Shown here: positions 1 through 10,495 of the stretch, in pieces | Position numbering within the stretch: the first letter of the stretch is position 1 | Layout: each line of letters begins with the position of its first letter | Origin: Azolla caroliniana | Lineage: Eukaryota > Polypodiophyta | Assembly (NCBI GenBank): GCA_043228905.1 | Contig: JBHGNT010000015.1 | Location: forward strand, 15,996,001-16,060,000 | Direction of reading: 5' to 3' | DNA length: 64,000 bases | Notes under the pieces: generated by a model | What the model was told of the DNA's origin: nothing | The model's input: only the letters and a program-made list of their open reading frames with translations | The model's database searches: none | Translations under genes and position numbers: made by a program

Positions 1-405
1 AACAGCCATGTCGTTACGCAACTCAATGCCCACGACGCGATAAAGGGAAAGGGCCAGCGGTGATACAATCACGATAGAAGTCCATCAAGTTACAACCTGC
101 AGCAAGGCGAAAAACACGGACTGGACGGAGCAAGACGAGATCCGAAAAGCTTCACAAGCCTGGGTAGAGAAGGCAAATGAAGCCAATGTTGAACGGATGT
201 GGCAAGAGTCCGGCCACAGTGCCACACATATGTGAGACATGGTATTAACGCCAAACCCAATATGGCAAGCACTAACCGATTGTGAAATTACGTTGACCAT
301 GGAAAAATTATTACGACTTGTCCCTCAATTCCGACAAACCGTAGAAAACTGGATGCGGGGCTCGGACAGACTAGATATTTCGGCCAATTATACAAAGTCT
401 AGCAC

Positions 406-407
<2 letters not shown>

Positions 408-440
<33 letters not shown>
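408..440. repeat. poly-C tract, 33 C
   Basis: An uninterrupted run of 33 C inside the E0 gag/protease linker. It would read as poly-proline on plus and poly-glycine on minus, but neighbouring frames are broken. It may be slippage in the genome or partly a sequencing/assembly effect. Confidence 0.9.
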
Positions 441-441
<1 letters not shown>

Positions 442-686
442 TGGTGGATCACCACAACCCAGCTATCAAGGTGGTGCTGCAAGGGCAAGAAATCACGGGA
501 TGCATTGTCAACGGAGGTTCCGGAGTGAATGTGATCAGTATAACCACATGTAACCACCTCCGAGGTATTATTGAATGGGAGGCATGCCCATTTCAGGTTC
601 CCTTTGAAATTTCTGCCGTTGTGTTGGCTTTTGCCTCCAGGGGCGTATCCGATCTTGTTAGGAAGACCATGGTTGCGTTCTTCTAA
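441..686 (+). pseudogene. E0 aspartic-protease-like segment
   Basis: The translation contains GGSGVNVIS, which aligns with the D-G/S-G-S/A core of retrotransposon pepsin-like proteases, with the first Asp of the D-x-G triad apparently replaced by Asn (VNGGSG). It sits directly upstream of the RT segment in the expected order. The frame ends at 686 without joining RT, so it is a broken piece of the polyprotein. Confidence 0.55.
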
Positions 687-764
687 CATCAAGCACAACT
701 GGCAACACAACTGCATTAGCTCCAGGTACCGACACAAGAGAACTCCGCACCTACAAAAGCAATA

Positions 765-1916
765 ATGCCACTATACGCGGAAGAAATTAACATGCTAGAA
801 GGGTTGGAGGACATGGAACTCGAAGCATACCTGGATGAAAATCCGTGGATAGTACCGTTGTTTGAAATAGACGTCCTCGAGACTGCTAGCGAGTACATCC
901 CAACGAGTGCTCCGAACAATGATAAATACGAACTAGATCCAAAATCTATGTTGGAGCTGAGCAAGGCATGGGAGGCGTTTGATAGGGAGATGGAAATATC
1001 ACGAAGAGTCACAACGTCGACCTTGGAGGAAATCAATTTAGGGCCAGCCGAGGTACCAAGGCTACTAACAATCGCAAAGGACTTGACGCCAAGAGAAAAA
1101 ATGGCCATGACTGAGTTGTTACGGGAGTTTAAAGATGTCTTTGTGTGGTCACATGAGGACATGAAGGGGCTAGAACCAAAATTTTACCAACACAAAATTA
1201 ACTTGGGCAATGATGTGAAACTAGTTCAACAGAGATGTTATCGCATGAACCCGAACTACATAGCACGCGTAAAACAGGAAATTTACAAACTCTTGAAAGA
1301 TGGATTTATTCGGCCGGTAAACCAAGCGACATGTCTTAGTCCAATAGTGGTCGTACCAAAGAAAAATGGCAAAATACGGGTATGTGTCAACTACCGCAAG
1401 TTAAACGTTGTCACAATCACCGACGCATTCCCCTTGCCATTTACGAATAGTGTACTAGACGTAGTCGCAGGTCACGACATGTACAATTTTCTGGATGGGT
1501 TTGGCGGGTATAACCAAATACGTATGCACTTGGAGGATCAGGAGAAAACCGCTTTTGTAACCAAATGGGGCATCTTTGTGGCTGTGGTAATGATATTCGG
1601 ACTAAAGACCACTCCAACCACGTTCCAACACACCATTGCGGAGATTTTCGGCGACTTCGTCCCTCCGTTCATGCAAGTCTTCCTAGACGGCTTTGCGGTC
1701 TATGGGACGCGAGGGGATCACTTGACCAATCTAAGGCTATGTTTAGAACGATGCCGTACTTCGCGCCTCAGCCTCTACCCAGCCAAGTGGGCATTCGGGG
1801 TCAAGAGCAGAACCCTTCTCGGGCACATAGTGAGCAAGGACGGTATAGCAGTGGACCCTGACAAAATCAAAGCCATAGTCGAGGCTAACACCCCTAGTAA
1901 TGCAAAGGCCCTTTGA
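765..1916 (+). pseudogene. E0 reverse transcriptase domain
   Basis: A 383-codon open stretch with RT landmarks: a PIVVVPKKNGKIRVCVNYRKLN block, then LDGFGGYNQIRM, a TAFVTKWG block and a GLKTTPTTFQ block. The catalytic box that should read F/Y-x-D-D reads FLDG, so one metal-binding Asp is changed to Gly (codon GGC). The thumb/connection follows (LLGHIVSKDGIAVDPDKI). It stops at 1914-1916 in a position where the family has GRFLG, suggesting CGA to TGA. RNA-dependent DNA synthesis from this copy is not expected. Confidence 0.85.
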
Positions 1917-2113
1917 CATTTTTTAGGGAAAATCCGGTGGCACAATCGAATGCTCCGTTATTTGGCGGATTTCGGAAACACCGCTACAAGCTGTGGTGCA
2001 CCGCACACCATTCAAATGGACGGCAACGGAGGATAAGGCGTACGAAGCACTGAAAGTGATGCTGACACAAGCATAGACTGGTCAAAGCCATTTCTCGTAT
2101 CGGCATCGCACTT

Positions 2114-2443
2114 ATGCAGCTCACCAAGCCCAGCTGGTATCGGCTAATATACTATTCTCGTCGCAAATTGTCAAATGCCGAATATAACTATTCGACAACC
2201 GAGTGCGAAGCTCTGGGTATCATCTACAACGTCAATAAATTTCGATATTATTTATTAGGTCGGAAATTCACGTTTCACGTGGATCACGCCACATTATTGT
2301 ACCTGGTTGCTAAACAGTCATTAACCGGAAAATTATCCAAATGGATGTTGCTAATACAGGAATTCAAATTCAAGATCGAGCATCGGCTAGGGATCGACAA
2401 TGGCGACGAAGCAGCACCAAGGCACGACGATTTCCGGATGTAG
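2114..2443 (+). pseudogene. E0 RNase H domain remnant
   Basis: The translation contains YYSRRKLSNAEYNYSTTECEALG and HVDHATLLYL, the Ty3 RNase H region that degrades the RNA strand of the replication hybrid. It is separated from the RT segment by stops and a frame change. The usual end of RNase H (HRxGxxNxVADxLSR) is degraded to HRLGIDNGDEAAPRH. Confidence 0.8.
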
Positions 2444-2859
2444 AAATACTGCATATTGCGACAACTGGGACAAAGGAAGACAAGAATTTCCCGGATATGT
2501 GGCTGATGGAAATGACTTCTTAAGCACGGGGCTGCCACAACCACAACTAAGAACAGACGAAAAGAAAAGGCTCACAGTTCAGAGCCAGAACTTTTGCCTA
2601 GTCGAAGGGGTCTTATACCATAAGGGAAGCGATGGCATCTAGCAACGAGGTGTACGACAAGACGAGAAGAATGCGGAATTATGAGAAGCTGACTGCGGCA
2701 CAACAAGGGGATACTACGTGGGGGATGTTACGGCCGGGAAAGTATGGCAAGCAGTTCTATGGTGTCCAACTACATAAAGGGACATGTACAAATACTTCAA
2801 GGAGTGCGACCTCTGCCAGCGAATGGGCCAACCGTCGGAGCTAGCACAAATGCCCGACC

Positions 2860-3447
2860 AGTCGGTGCTTCCACCTTAAGCCTTTCCAGAAATAGGGCCT
2901 GGATTTCGTCGGACCCTTTACCCCAGTTGTGGCTCGGACTGGAAACAAATATATTCTAGTGGCCACGGATTATTGTACGAAATGGGTGGAGGCAACAGCG
3001 TTATGAGACAACACCGCGGCTTCAACGACCAAATTTTTGTATGAACAGATTTGGCGCCATTTTGGCTGTCCTATCGAGCTCATGAGCGATCAAGGAAGTC
3101 ATTTCTTCAATATGGTCATTTACGATCTCACTAGACATTACGTCGTGGTACACAAGAAGAGTATATCGTATTATCCACAAGCAAATGGTCTCACGGAGTC
3201 AATGAATAAAACACTTCAGAATATCTTGAAAAATATCGTCAACGACAACTACACGGATTGGGACATGAAGTTGCACAATGCCTTATGGGCATACCACACG
3301 AGCTTCAAAACCAACGTCCAATCAACACCATTCTGGCTAGCATTTGGGTTAGAAGTTGTAATGCATGTAGAATTTTAGATACCAAGTTTACAAACATTCA
3401 AACATGCAGGGGAAGTTTTGCATCAAAAAATTAACGGATTTCGATTA
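2860..3447 (+). pseudogene. E0 integrase core remnant
   Basis: Codons for LDFVGPF and [11 protein letters not shown] (about 2895-2995) are followed by the open stretch 3037-3378. That stretch contains MSDQGSHF (second catalytic Asp) and the ESMNKTLQNIL helix with the catalytic Glu, then WAYHTSFKTNVQSTPFWLAFG. These are the DDE landmarks of a Ty3 integrase. Stops lie at about 2896 and 3004. Weak homology continues to about 3447 (IPSLQTFKHAGEVLHQKINGF), and then an unrelated sequence begins. Confidence 0.8.
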
Positions 3448-4263
3448 AATGGTAAATGGTTAGGGTAAATGGTAATGATGATTATCGAAGAAGAAGATAA
3501 ACATGGTGTAATGGTGGAGATGATGAATGGTATGATGGTGAGAGATCATGAAGATGCAAGACAAGCATTGAGAAGCATTGTGGGGTGGGGGGTTGTGCCT
3601 AGAATGGCTCCACCCCCCTCCCAAGGGTGTTCAACGTTAAGGGGAAGGAAGAGAGGGAGAGAGTGATGACAAGAGAGAGATTAAGAGAGAAATGTTCCTT
3701 CTTTTCATTCATTCCCCATAAGGGGTTAAATAGGTACAAAAGGGAAGATACACGAGGGTACAAGCCCCTTGGGCATTCACACCTAGTTACTCACTCACAT
3801 CTCTTTGTATCCACCACACTCACACTTACATTCACACTCATAATCGTGGATTATCTTAATATCTTGGTATGGGAAGATGGAGGTCTTCATGAGCTTTCGA
3901 ATGTACTTTACTACATTTGAAACGGACAAATAAATGTCAAGTTATGCGAATGTAAAGTTTGAGAAGAAGAAGAGAAAAACAAAACTATGAGATATCCCAC
4001 ATAGATAGGACAAATCAGGATCCCACAGTATATAAGCAAAGCCAGAACTTATTACTTTCTGTCTATGAGTGGAGCCCAGAATGTTTTTGGGCTAAACTGT
4101 GGCTTAACTACTCGTAATGGTTTTAGCGGAACCGAAACCCAAATCGGATGGCGACCGAACCGGAATCGGAACGGACGGACGGCGACGGAACCAGAACGGA
4201 TAGACCGAATCACCGAGTCAGGAGCGAACCGGATAGACGGATTGATCGGAGATAGGTTGATCG
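3448..4263. other. Unassigned repeat-like stretch, no gene
   Basis: No coding frame is credible. It is purine-rich around 3470-3700. At 3993-4060 it has a 'ATCCCACAT...TATATAAGC' layout like a short plant promoter or LTR. At 4120-4260 it is rich in repeated AACCGGA/CGGACGG words. It could hold one or more decayed non-autonomous elements, but I found no paired termini. Confidence 0.4.
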
Positions 4264-4345
4264 CGACAATTTCGGTGTGAAACGAACAAAATCATCTAGA
4301 CTGAAAAACCTATTAGAAATTTGTAATCAAAGGGATGCTTTCAAA

Positions 4346-4403
4346 GCAAGACTTGAACCTTGCATCTCCAAGATAGGAGCCAATAGACTTACCACTAGAC
4401 TTA
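4346..4403 (-). ncRNA. tRNA-like Pol III module (degenerate)
   Basis: On the minus strand, a box A-like TAAGTCTAGTGGTAAGTC (4386-4403) is followed by a T-arm-like GCAAGGTTCAAGTCTTGC (4346-4363) with a 5-bp stem GCAAG/CTTGC and a box B core GGTTCAAGTC. The spacing suits an internal Pol III promoter. No acceptor stem is evident, so this is not a functional tRNA gene; a tRNA-derived repeat is more likely. Confidence 0.45.
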
Positions 4404-4486
4404 GTCATTTCCTTAAAAATGTTTTCTCTATCATTATACTTTTACATGTAAATTCTCATATTAGAGCTTGATTGAGTGACATGGTT

Positions 4487-4637
4487 ATCATGCATCACAT
4501 GTAATGCATGAGCGCCAAATGGCAAACATGCATCACATGCATTCCATGCATTCCATGCATCACATGCATTCCATGCATCACATGCATTCCATGCATTGTA
4601 TGCATGTCTTGTACCCTCACATGCATAATATGCATGG
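4487..4637. repeat. ATGCAT/CATTCC-rich array
   Basis: Repeated 9-18 bp words built on ATGCAT (CACATGCATTCCATGCATTC and variants) fill about 150 bp. The words are largely self-complementary. A matching, less regular block with the same flanking words (GCATGA-CGCCA-TGGCA) lies at 50530-50640 inside S1. Confidence 0.8.
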
Positions 4638-5318
4638 GGGCGTCTATAAACTAGTGGATGAAGAAGAAAAACGGGAGCGATGTATTAATCAAGAAAATTA
4701 AAAGTAAGAAATTTGTTATCCAATTGATGTATCAATCTTGTTCTTCAAATCTAATGTCAAGAGTTCAATCTTAATCTCTCTCAATCTAAAGTCAAACGTT
4801 CTATCTTATCTCAATCTCTCTCTCTTTCAATCTATCTTAATTCCTTTCTCGCTAAAGCTAGTACAAACTTCGAGTCCTTCCGGTCCAAAACCCTGGCGGT
4901 TCCACCTCACGATCCACACGTAGTGACGAATCTTCACGACAACAGACTTCATGAACAACTAGACACAGCTCGTGTCAAGCACGGTCCTATCCAATGTCAA
5001 GAGTCGATCAAACTATTTCTCGAACTCCTGGAGGAGCACCAACGTGCTCCTCCCCTTTCTAGGGCTTTCGACCCATTCCATAAAGTCTCGCTTCAACAGT
5101 CGGAGCGAGTCATCGAACCCATACCTCTCGAGAAGCTGTCCTTTGAACTCCTCCCAAGTCTGGCAACCAGCCTGCACCTTGAGCACGTCCGCCTGGATGC
5201 TCGGCGTTACCACCCGAGGGAATCCGGATAGTCCTCTATCCTCTGGGAGGTCCCTCATTATCATTTCGGCCCGGTAGGGCTCGAGATAGCTTGTCACGTT
5301 CTTACCTCCAAACCGGCC

Positions 5319-5323
5319 TATTG
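5319..5323. repeat. C1 target-site duplication, left copy TATTG
   Basis: TATTG lies directly left of the C1 left LTR and recurs at 10788-10792, directly right of the right LTR. A 5-bp duplication is normal for copia integrase, and the host gag sequence is restored when element and one copy are removed. Confidence 0.95.
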
Positions 5324-5615
5324 TGTTGGAGACAAAGTCGTCTGTGCGGAAGATCAAGAAGCATTCGATTGCTGTTGAATACCTGCGTATGACAGTTTGT
5401 AGGTCGTTGCACAGAGAGAGAGAGAGAGAGAGAGACAGAGAGGCACAAAAGACTTTCTTATTCCATAAAGCAATAATACAACACCCAACCTTACAAAAAG
5501 GTTACAAGGTCACTATATATAGTGACCAACTTAGGGCAACTACCCTTTATGCTAATTACATAAATGGCCAAAACGGGATAGTGTGAATACGTCCATTATA
5601 CACATGTATTCGACA
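5324..5615 (-). repeat. C1 left LTR (3' LTR)
   Basis: 292 bp, TGTTGGAG...TTCGACA on the plus strand. It contains a (GA)n tract (about 5412-5434) and a 20-nt palindrome on a TATA motif (5508-5527). It differs from the right LTR at three sites (C/T near 5368, one base in the GA tract, A/G near 5528). Confidence 0.97.
5508..5527 (-). promoter_or_regulatory. Palindromic TATA region of the C1 LTR
   Basis: GGTCACTATATATAGTGACC is a perfect 20-nt palindrome centred on TATATA, in the position expected for the LTR promoter. The same 20 bases occur in the right LTR (10680-10699) and in the C5 LTR (60980-60999). Promoter function is inferred from the TATA motif and LTR position. Confidence 0.6.
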
Positions 5616-5624
5616 CTCCCCCGT
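5616..5624 (-). other. C1 polypurine tract
   Basis: On the minus strand ACGGGGGAG directly precedes the TG of the 3' LTR. This is the usual place for the RNase H-resistant primer of plus-strand DNA synthesis. Confidence 0.85.
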
Positions 5625-5808
5625 AATGGGCGTATACATGGGTTATCTAAGATTACAGGTATAGACTTAGGTTCTCGGACATATCAGCTTTGTTCGAGTC
5701 GGCAGGGTCCGAAGGCAGAAGACCGAACTGGTCGGGTCGGAACAGTTGAAGCCGATCATTAAGGAACTGATGTCGGTTGTCGGGAACCATCCTGCTCTGT
5801 GTCCGGCT

Positions 5809-8800
5809 CTAACCGGACTGGTTTGTCGTTACGCCCATCTGATGCCGAAGAGACCGAAAACGGTCTGCCGAAAGACACTTGGTCATTCCATCTCCGACAT
5901 TGTCGGTTGTGGATATTTTCTCTAGACCGATTTTCCCTGAAATGACGCAGTCCCGAACGAAGTGATATCGAACGTCGATATGTTTGGAGGCGTTGTGGTG
6001 AACCGGATTTTTCGACAAGGCAACAGCACCTTGACTGTCGCTGTAGACAACTGGAGCCGAGTCATGGTCGACTTGTCGAAACGTGTGCGCCAGCCGACCG
6101 AGCCACAAAGCTTCTTTTGCTGCGTCGGACGCAGCTACATATTCTGCTTCGGTCGTTGAGGTCGTTGTGCACTCCTGAAGTTTCGACTTCCACGAGATTG
6201 CTCCATTGCCGAATTTGAAGCAGTATCCGGTTGTTGATTTCCGACTGTCTATACAGCCGGCGAAGTCCGAGTCGGTGTAACCGACTACGCCTGAGGTTCG
6301 GTTCGGACCGAAAAGAATGCCGTGGTCTTTTGTGCCAGCCAGATATCTGAACACATGCTTGACTGCGTTCCAATGCGATCGGCCAGGATTGTGCATAAAT
6401 CTGCTAACGACTCCTACGGCGTGAGAAATATCAGGCCGTGTCGCGACCATCAGGTACATAAGGGAGCCGACTACCGGTGCATACGGTACCGACTTCATAT
6501 CTTCCCCCTCCGGACCGGATGTCGGGCAGTCTCGCTGAGAGAGCCGAAGATTCATGGGGAGCGGGGTTGAAGCAGATTTGGCTGATTGCATGTTGAAGCG
6601 TTCCAAGACACGTCCGATATAGTCGGTCTGAGACAAAAAAAGATGTCGTTTATCGCGATGCCGACTAATTTTCATGCCAAGGATGTGTCGTGCCGGACCG
6701 AGGTCCTTCATGGCAAACTTCAACCGCAGTTGCCGAACGAGATCGGCAAGTTCGCCCGCGTGGCGTCCAGAAATGAGCATGTCGTCCACGTAAATGATGA
6801 GGAAGATGGGTGATCCATCTTGAGCTGTGTTGGTAAAGAGACAATGGTCCTCATCGCTTTTTGAGAAGCCGATCGATTGGATGAAGTCGTCGAACTTCTT
6901 GTACCATTGTCGCGGTGCCTGTTTGAGGCCGTATAGACTCTTCCTGAGTCGGCAGACTAGATGTTCTTGGCCGGTTGCCACGAAGCCTTTTGGCTGCTCC
7001 ATATAAATTTCCTCGTCAAGATCACCATGGAGGAATGCTGTTTTGACATCTAGCTGAATCAGCTCCAAGTTGTCGGCTGCCACTACGCCGAGTAGAAAAC
7101 GAAGGGTTGTCATTTTCACCACTGGTGAAAAAATCTCGTCGAAGTCGACGCCATATTCTTGTCGGAAGCCCTTCGCAACTAATCTGGCCTTGTACTTTGG
7201 GGTGGTCGAATCAGACGTCTCTTTTAGTCGATAAACCCACTTGCAAGGAAGAGCACGTCGGTTCCTAGGTAATTCAACCAGATCCCAAGTCTTGTTTGCC
7301 CGAATGGAGTGCATTTCCGACTCCATCGCCAGATGCCAGGTGGCGGAATCGACAGATGTCGATGCTTCTTCGTAAGACGTCGGTTCGCCGGCGTCGGTGA
7401 AGAAAATTCCAGGAGAATACCTCTCCGGAGGTTGCGACAGTCTCTCGGATCGGCGAGGTAAGATTGGACTGGTCGCATCGGGTATCAAGGTCGGATGGTC
7501 CGAAAGCGGATTGTTCTGCTGTGCCGAGTCGGGGTTGTCCGAGTCGGTAGTGTAAGGTTCAGCTACCCGTGAAGCTGACCGTGTGTTGAGAGCGGGGCCT
7601 TCTTGAAGGGTCGGCACATCGGAAAATGTTACCCTTCGGACTTCGATCGGTTTTTCGACTGATGGATTCATAGCCGACTCGTTGAACACAACGTCCGAAC
7701 TTCGAACGATTTGTCTGCGTTCGGGATCCCAGAGTCGGTATCCCATTTCGCCGTCGGATCCATATCCGAGGAAAATGCATTTCCTGGACCGAGGTGCAAG
7801 TTTTCGGCGATCATCTTTCGGAATAAGGGCGTACGCCTCGCATCCGAAGATCCTCAGCTTGTCGTAATTCGGCTTACTGCCGATCCATAGTTCCTGAGGA
7901 ATTTGAAGTCCTAGAGGTCTACTTGGCGACATATTGATTATGTGTACTGCCGTGAGTAGAGCCTCTGCCCAGAAGCCATCCGACAGTCCGGAGTGTTGGA
8001 GCATGGAAACTATCCGTTCTTGGATTGTCCGATTCATGCGTTCGGCAATCCCGTTTTGCTCCGGACTGTGTGGTGCCGTAAATTCACGTCGGATGCCGCG
8101 TTGTCGGCAGAATTTGACGAATTCTTCGGATTTAAACTCTCCCCCATTGTCTGTCCGAAAGCATTTCAGCTTTCGGTCGGTTTGATTTTCTACCATAGCG
8201 AGCCAATCGGTGAAGATCGAGAAGACCCGATCTTTGGTGCGAATTGGATAAGCCCACACCTTTCGAGTCGAATCGTCAATAAAAGTGACGAAGTAAGAGG
8301 CACCGCCGAGAGACTGATGCGGCATTGGGCCACAGACGTCCGAGTGGACCAAATCGAGAGGTCTCGTTTCTCTTGGTGCTGATGTCGGGTGTGATGCGGC
8401 TGCTTGTTTGCCATACTGGCAATGCTCGCAGAATTGATGGTCCGAGAAGGAGAGTTTGGGGATGTATCCGGCTCTAGATAGGTGCGTGATGCCGGCCTTG
8501 CTGAGGTGTCCTAATCTTCGGTGCCATAGTGATGACACATGAATATCCACCAAAAACAGGTTACCCTCTCTGAGCGTAACATGTAACGGATACAGGGAGT
8601 GTATCTTGGGTCCTCTAGCAAGCAGGAGGTTCCCCCTGTGGAGTGTCCACCCTCCCGAAGAAAAACCGGCACGAATGCCGTCTTCATCTAGTTGTCCGAC
8701 TGAGATCAATGGCCTTGAGAGCTCGGGTACATGTCGGACATCGTGGAGTACAAGTGTAGAGCCACCTGCAAGGTTGAGCTCTACTGTGCCGATTCCGATG

Positions 8801-9822
8801 ATGTCACAGTGTTGTGAGTTGCCGACTCGAACTGAGTCGGAGTGACGGATCGTATATTGCCGAAATTGGGATCGATGAGGAGTCACGTGAAATGACGCGC
8901 CCGAATCTAAGAGCCATGTGCTCGATTCTTCAGTCGTGAGTAGAACTTCTGATCCGACTGGATTTTCGATTGATAGTATATTCGGGTCGTCTGGTAGTAC
9001 ATCAGCTGAGAAGCTGACGTAATTGATCTCCTCATGCCGGCCACTCTTCTTGTTGTTCTTGTTCTTGAGTGCGCGGCAGTCGGCTTTGATGTGTCCGGGT
9101 TTCTTGCAATAGTTGCAGATTCGGTTATCCCGTGACTGGCTCCGTCTTCGCATATTGTTCGGCGGCCGTGAGGAATCTCTTCCTCGTATGTTCGATCGGT
9201 CTGTCGAACCTTGTACTACATAAGCGTCTTCTGTTGAGTCTTTGGCGAAAGACTTTCTCCGAGCTGCTTCGGTCAGGATCGCGCTCGTGACTTCGGAGTA
9301 TTTAACAGCCGTGGTTGACGCGTTGCACACAGTTGTGACGAAAGTTTCCCATGATGAGGGAAGGCTGCTCATGAGTATCATTGCTCTGAGTTCATCCTCG
9401 ATTGCCGTCCCCTGTGACGAGATTTGGGAGCTTATGCTTTCGTACTCATTGAGGTGTGCTTGAACCGAATCGGATTCTTTCATCCGCAAGTTGTAGAGGC
9501 GCCGGATCAGAAACATCTTCGTTGCGGCGACCTTCTTTTCGTAAGTGTCCGACAGTGTTTTCCACAGTTCGAATGTTGTCGTACACGATTGCACCGTAAA
9601 GTATACCGACTCTGATAGGTGCATCCGAATCGTGGCGCGGACGATTCTGTCCAGCTTCTGCCACTCAACTGGTTTGTATCCTTCTGGAGGTTCTTCATTT
9701 TCGATGGGATCGATTTGCCCCTTGACTATGAGATAGTCCTGCATTTGTTCCTTCCAGAAGTTGAAGTTCGATCCATCGAACTTTCGTAGACTCATTTCTG
9801 ACGAGCCGGATGTTGATGCCAT
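5809..9822 (-). CDS. C1 copia gag-pol polyprotein (1337 aa, intact)
   Basis: It encodes all proteins of a Ty1/copia element in one frame: capsid, protease, integrase, reverse transcriptase and RNase H. Rough residues: gag 1-235; zinc knuckle CNYCKKPGHIKADC 236-249; protease DSGA near 306-309; GAG-pre-integrase HRRLGH near 435-440 and CEHC near 465; integrase D-D-E near 495, 558 and 594 (35 residues between the last two); RT YVDD near 1011-1014; RNase H with YTDSDFAG near 1180. I chose the ATG at 9820-9822; the preceding TTG is in frame but unlikely. Length and order match plant copia elements. No internal stop or frameshift was found. C5 carries the same protein with a nonsense codon. Confidence 0.96.
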   Translation of the reverse strand: MASTSGSSEMSLRKFDGSNFNFWKEQMQDYLIVKGQIDPIENEEPPEGYKPVEWQKLDRIVRATIRMHLSESVYFTVQSCTTTFELWKTLSDTYEKKVAATKMFLIRRLYNLRMKESDSVQAHLNEYESISSQISSQGTAIEDELRAMILMSSLPSSWETFVTTVCNASTTAVKYSEVTSAILTEAARRKSFAKDSTEDAYVVQGSTDRSNIRGRDSSRPPNNMRRRSQSRDNRICNYCKKPGHIKADCRALKNKNNKKSGRHEEINYVSFSADVLPDDPNILSIENPVGSEVLLTTEESSTWLLDSGASFHVTPHRSQFRQYTIRHSDSVRVGNSQHCDIIGIGTVELNLAGGSTLVLHDVRHVPELSRPLISVGQLDEDGIRAGFSSGGWTLHRGNLLLARGPKIHSLYPLHVTLREGNLFLVDIHVSSLWHRRLGHLSKAGITHLSRAGYIPKLSFSDHQFCEHCQYGKQAAASHPTSAPRETRPLDLVHSDVCGPMPHQSLGGASYFVTFIDDSTRKVWAYPIRTKDRVFSIFTDWLAMVENQTDRKLKCFRTDNGGEFKSEEFVKFCRQRGIRREFTAPHSPEQNGIAERMNRTIQERIVSMLQHSGLSDGFWAEALLTAVHIINMSPSRPLGLQIPQELWIGSKPNYDKLRIFGCEAYALIPKDDRRKLAPRSRKCIFLGYGSDGEMGYRLWDPERRQIVRSSDVVFNESAMNPSVEKPIEVRRVTFSDVPTLQEGPALNTRSASRVAEPYTTDSDNPDSAQQNNPLSDHPTLIPDATSPILPRRSERLSQPPERYSPGIFFTDAGEPTSYEEASTSVDSATWHLAMESEMHSIRANKTWDLVELPRNRRALPCKWVYRLKETSDSTTPKYKARLVAKGFRQEYGVDFDEIFSPVVKMTTLRFLLGVVAADNLELIQLDVKTAFLHGDLDEEIYMEQPKGFVATGQEHLVCRLRKSLYGLKQAPRQWYKKFDDFIQSIGFSKSDEDHCLFTNTAQDGSPIFLIIYVDDMLISGRHAGELADLVRQLRLKFAMKDLGPARHILGMKISRHRDKRHLFLSQTDYIGRVLERFNMQSAKSASTPLPMNLRLSQRDCPTSGPEGEDMKSVPYAPVVGSLMYLMVATRPDISHAVGVVSRFMHNPGRSHWNAVKHVFRYLAGTKDHGILFGPNRTSGVVGYTDSDFAGCIDSRKSTTGYCFKFGNGAISWKSKLQECTTTSTTEAEYVAASDAAKEALWLGRLAHTFRQVDHDSAPVVYSDSQGAVALSKNPVHHNASKHIDVRYHFVRDCVISGKIGLEKISTTDNVGDGMTKCLSADRFRSLRHQMGVTTNQSG

Positions 9823-10480
9823 CAAATTTGGTTTCGGTTGACGAAGCTCGGTTCGGAGTTGACTACGAGCCTTGTTGGAGTGCAGCCGGTTGGCTCACCC
9901 GATATCGCTCTAGTCGGATTTGAACCCGAGTCGGTTCGGCTTCGGAACTTGCTCGAATTGACTCCGGTAGCTTGAGGGACAGAACCGACTGGTCTTCCCG
10001 AATGTTGCCGAGTCGGAGTGAGCCCGGTTCGCTTCGGATATATATGCCGAATACCGATTATTGAAACCGATTATCTGGACCGATTCTGCTTCGGTTGACT
10101 GCAGCAACGAGAGAGACGGATCCGACTGATCCTCCCGAATGTCGATCAGCCAGATGAAGCACGAATTTGGGGTTGTTGTCTTGAGACCGATCTGCACCGA
10201 GTGGTTACAACGAGCGGCGAGCAGCGTTTGATGACCTCTTCGGATGCCGTTTAACCGAATGGAGCACGATCGTGTCAAAGTTGCACAAGGGGATTTCACC
10301 TCGAGCGGTTACGATCACAAGGAACGGAGTACAACCTGCTGGCTTACTCCAAGCAAAGATGATCTAACGCGATGAGATGCAGGCCTCGTTTTTCTTCTTC
10401 TTCTCTCTTTTTCGAATGACGCAGGAAACCGAATGCTGAGACGACGGCCGACAGCGGATTGAAGGACCGACTACTGTGCA
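9823..10480 (-). other. C1 5' untranslated leader
   Basis: About 655 bp between the primer site and the gag ATG with no credible gene. The corresponding leader in C5 (61195-61727) is shorter by roughly 120 bp. Confidence 0.8.
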
Positions 10481-10481
10481 G

Positions 10482-10493
10482 GCTCTGATACCA
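10482..10493 (-). other. C1 primer binding site, initiator tRNA-Met type
   Basis: Minus-strand TGGTATCAGAGC lies two bases inside the right LTR. This is the standard plant copia primer site complementary to the 3' end of initiator tRNA-Met. Confidence 0.93.
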
Positions 10494-10495
10494 GA

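Larger units (their letters stand above)
1..3447 (+). mobile_element. E0: decayed Ty3/gypsy retrotransposon, internal region
   Basis: A plus-strand gag-pol remnant cut by the left window edge. In order it carries a gag/protease linker, a protease-like segment, reverse transcriptase, RNase H and integrase, the domain order of Ty3/gypsy. The frame is broken by stops and shifts (for example a TGA at 1914-1916 just after the RT core, and a TAG near 2641). No LTR is visible on either side. Integrase homology fades at about 3447. The RT motifs resemble a plant Ty3 lineage, but I cannot assign the clade without an alignment. Confidence 0.85.
4264..4941 (-). mobile_element. Segment related to S1 (LTR-like, tRNA-like module, ATGCAT array)
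   Basis: Its right end CTTCACGACA (4932-4941) is the same as the right ends of S1 (50954) and of the G1 LTR (36030), and it abuts Ty3 gag sequence. Left to right it shows a reverse-strand tRNA-like module, an ATGCAT-rich array and this terminus, the same order as in S1. The left boundary is uncertain and no target duplication is visible. Orientation is inferred from S1/G1, whose LTRs start TGTCGTGAAG on the minus strand. Confidence 0.45.

Noticed and set aside
399-737. ORF ending in poly-glycine across the C33 run
   Set aside because: It is the antisense of the E0 protease region and depends on the homopolymer.
4504-4701. ORF of repeated Met-His residues across the ATGCAT array
   Set aside because: The frame is a by-product of the ATGCAT repeat; no start context, domain or conservation supports a protein.
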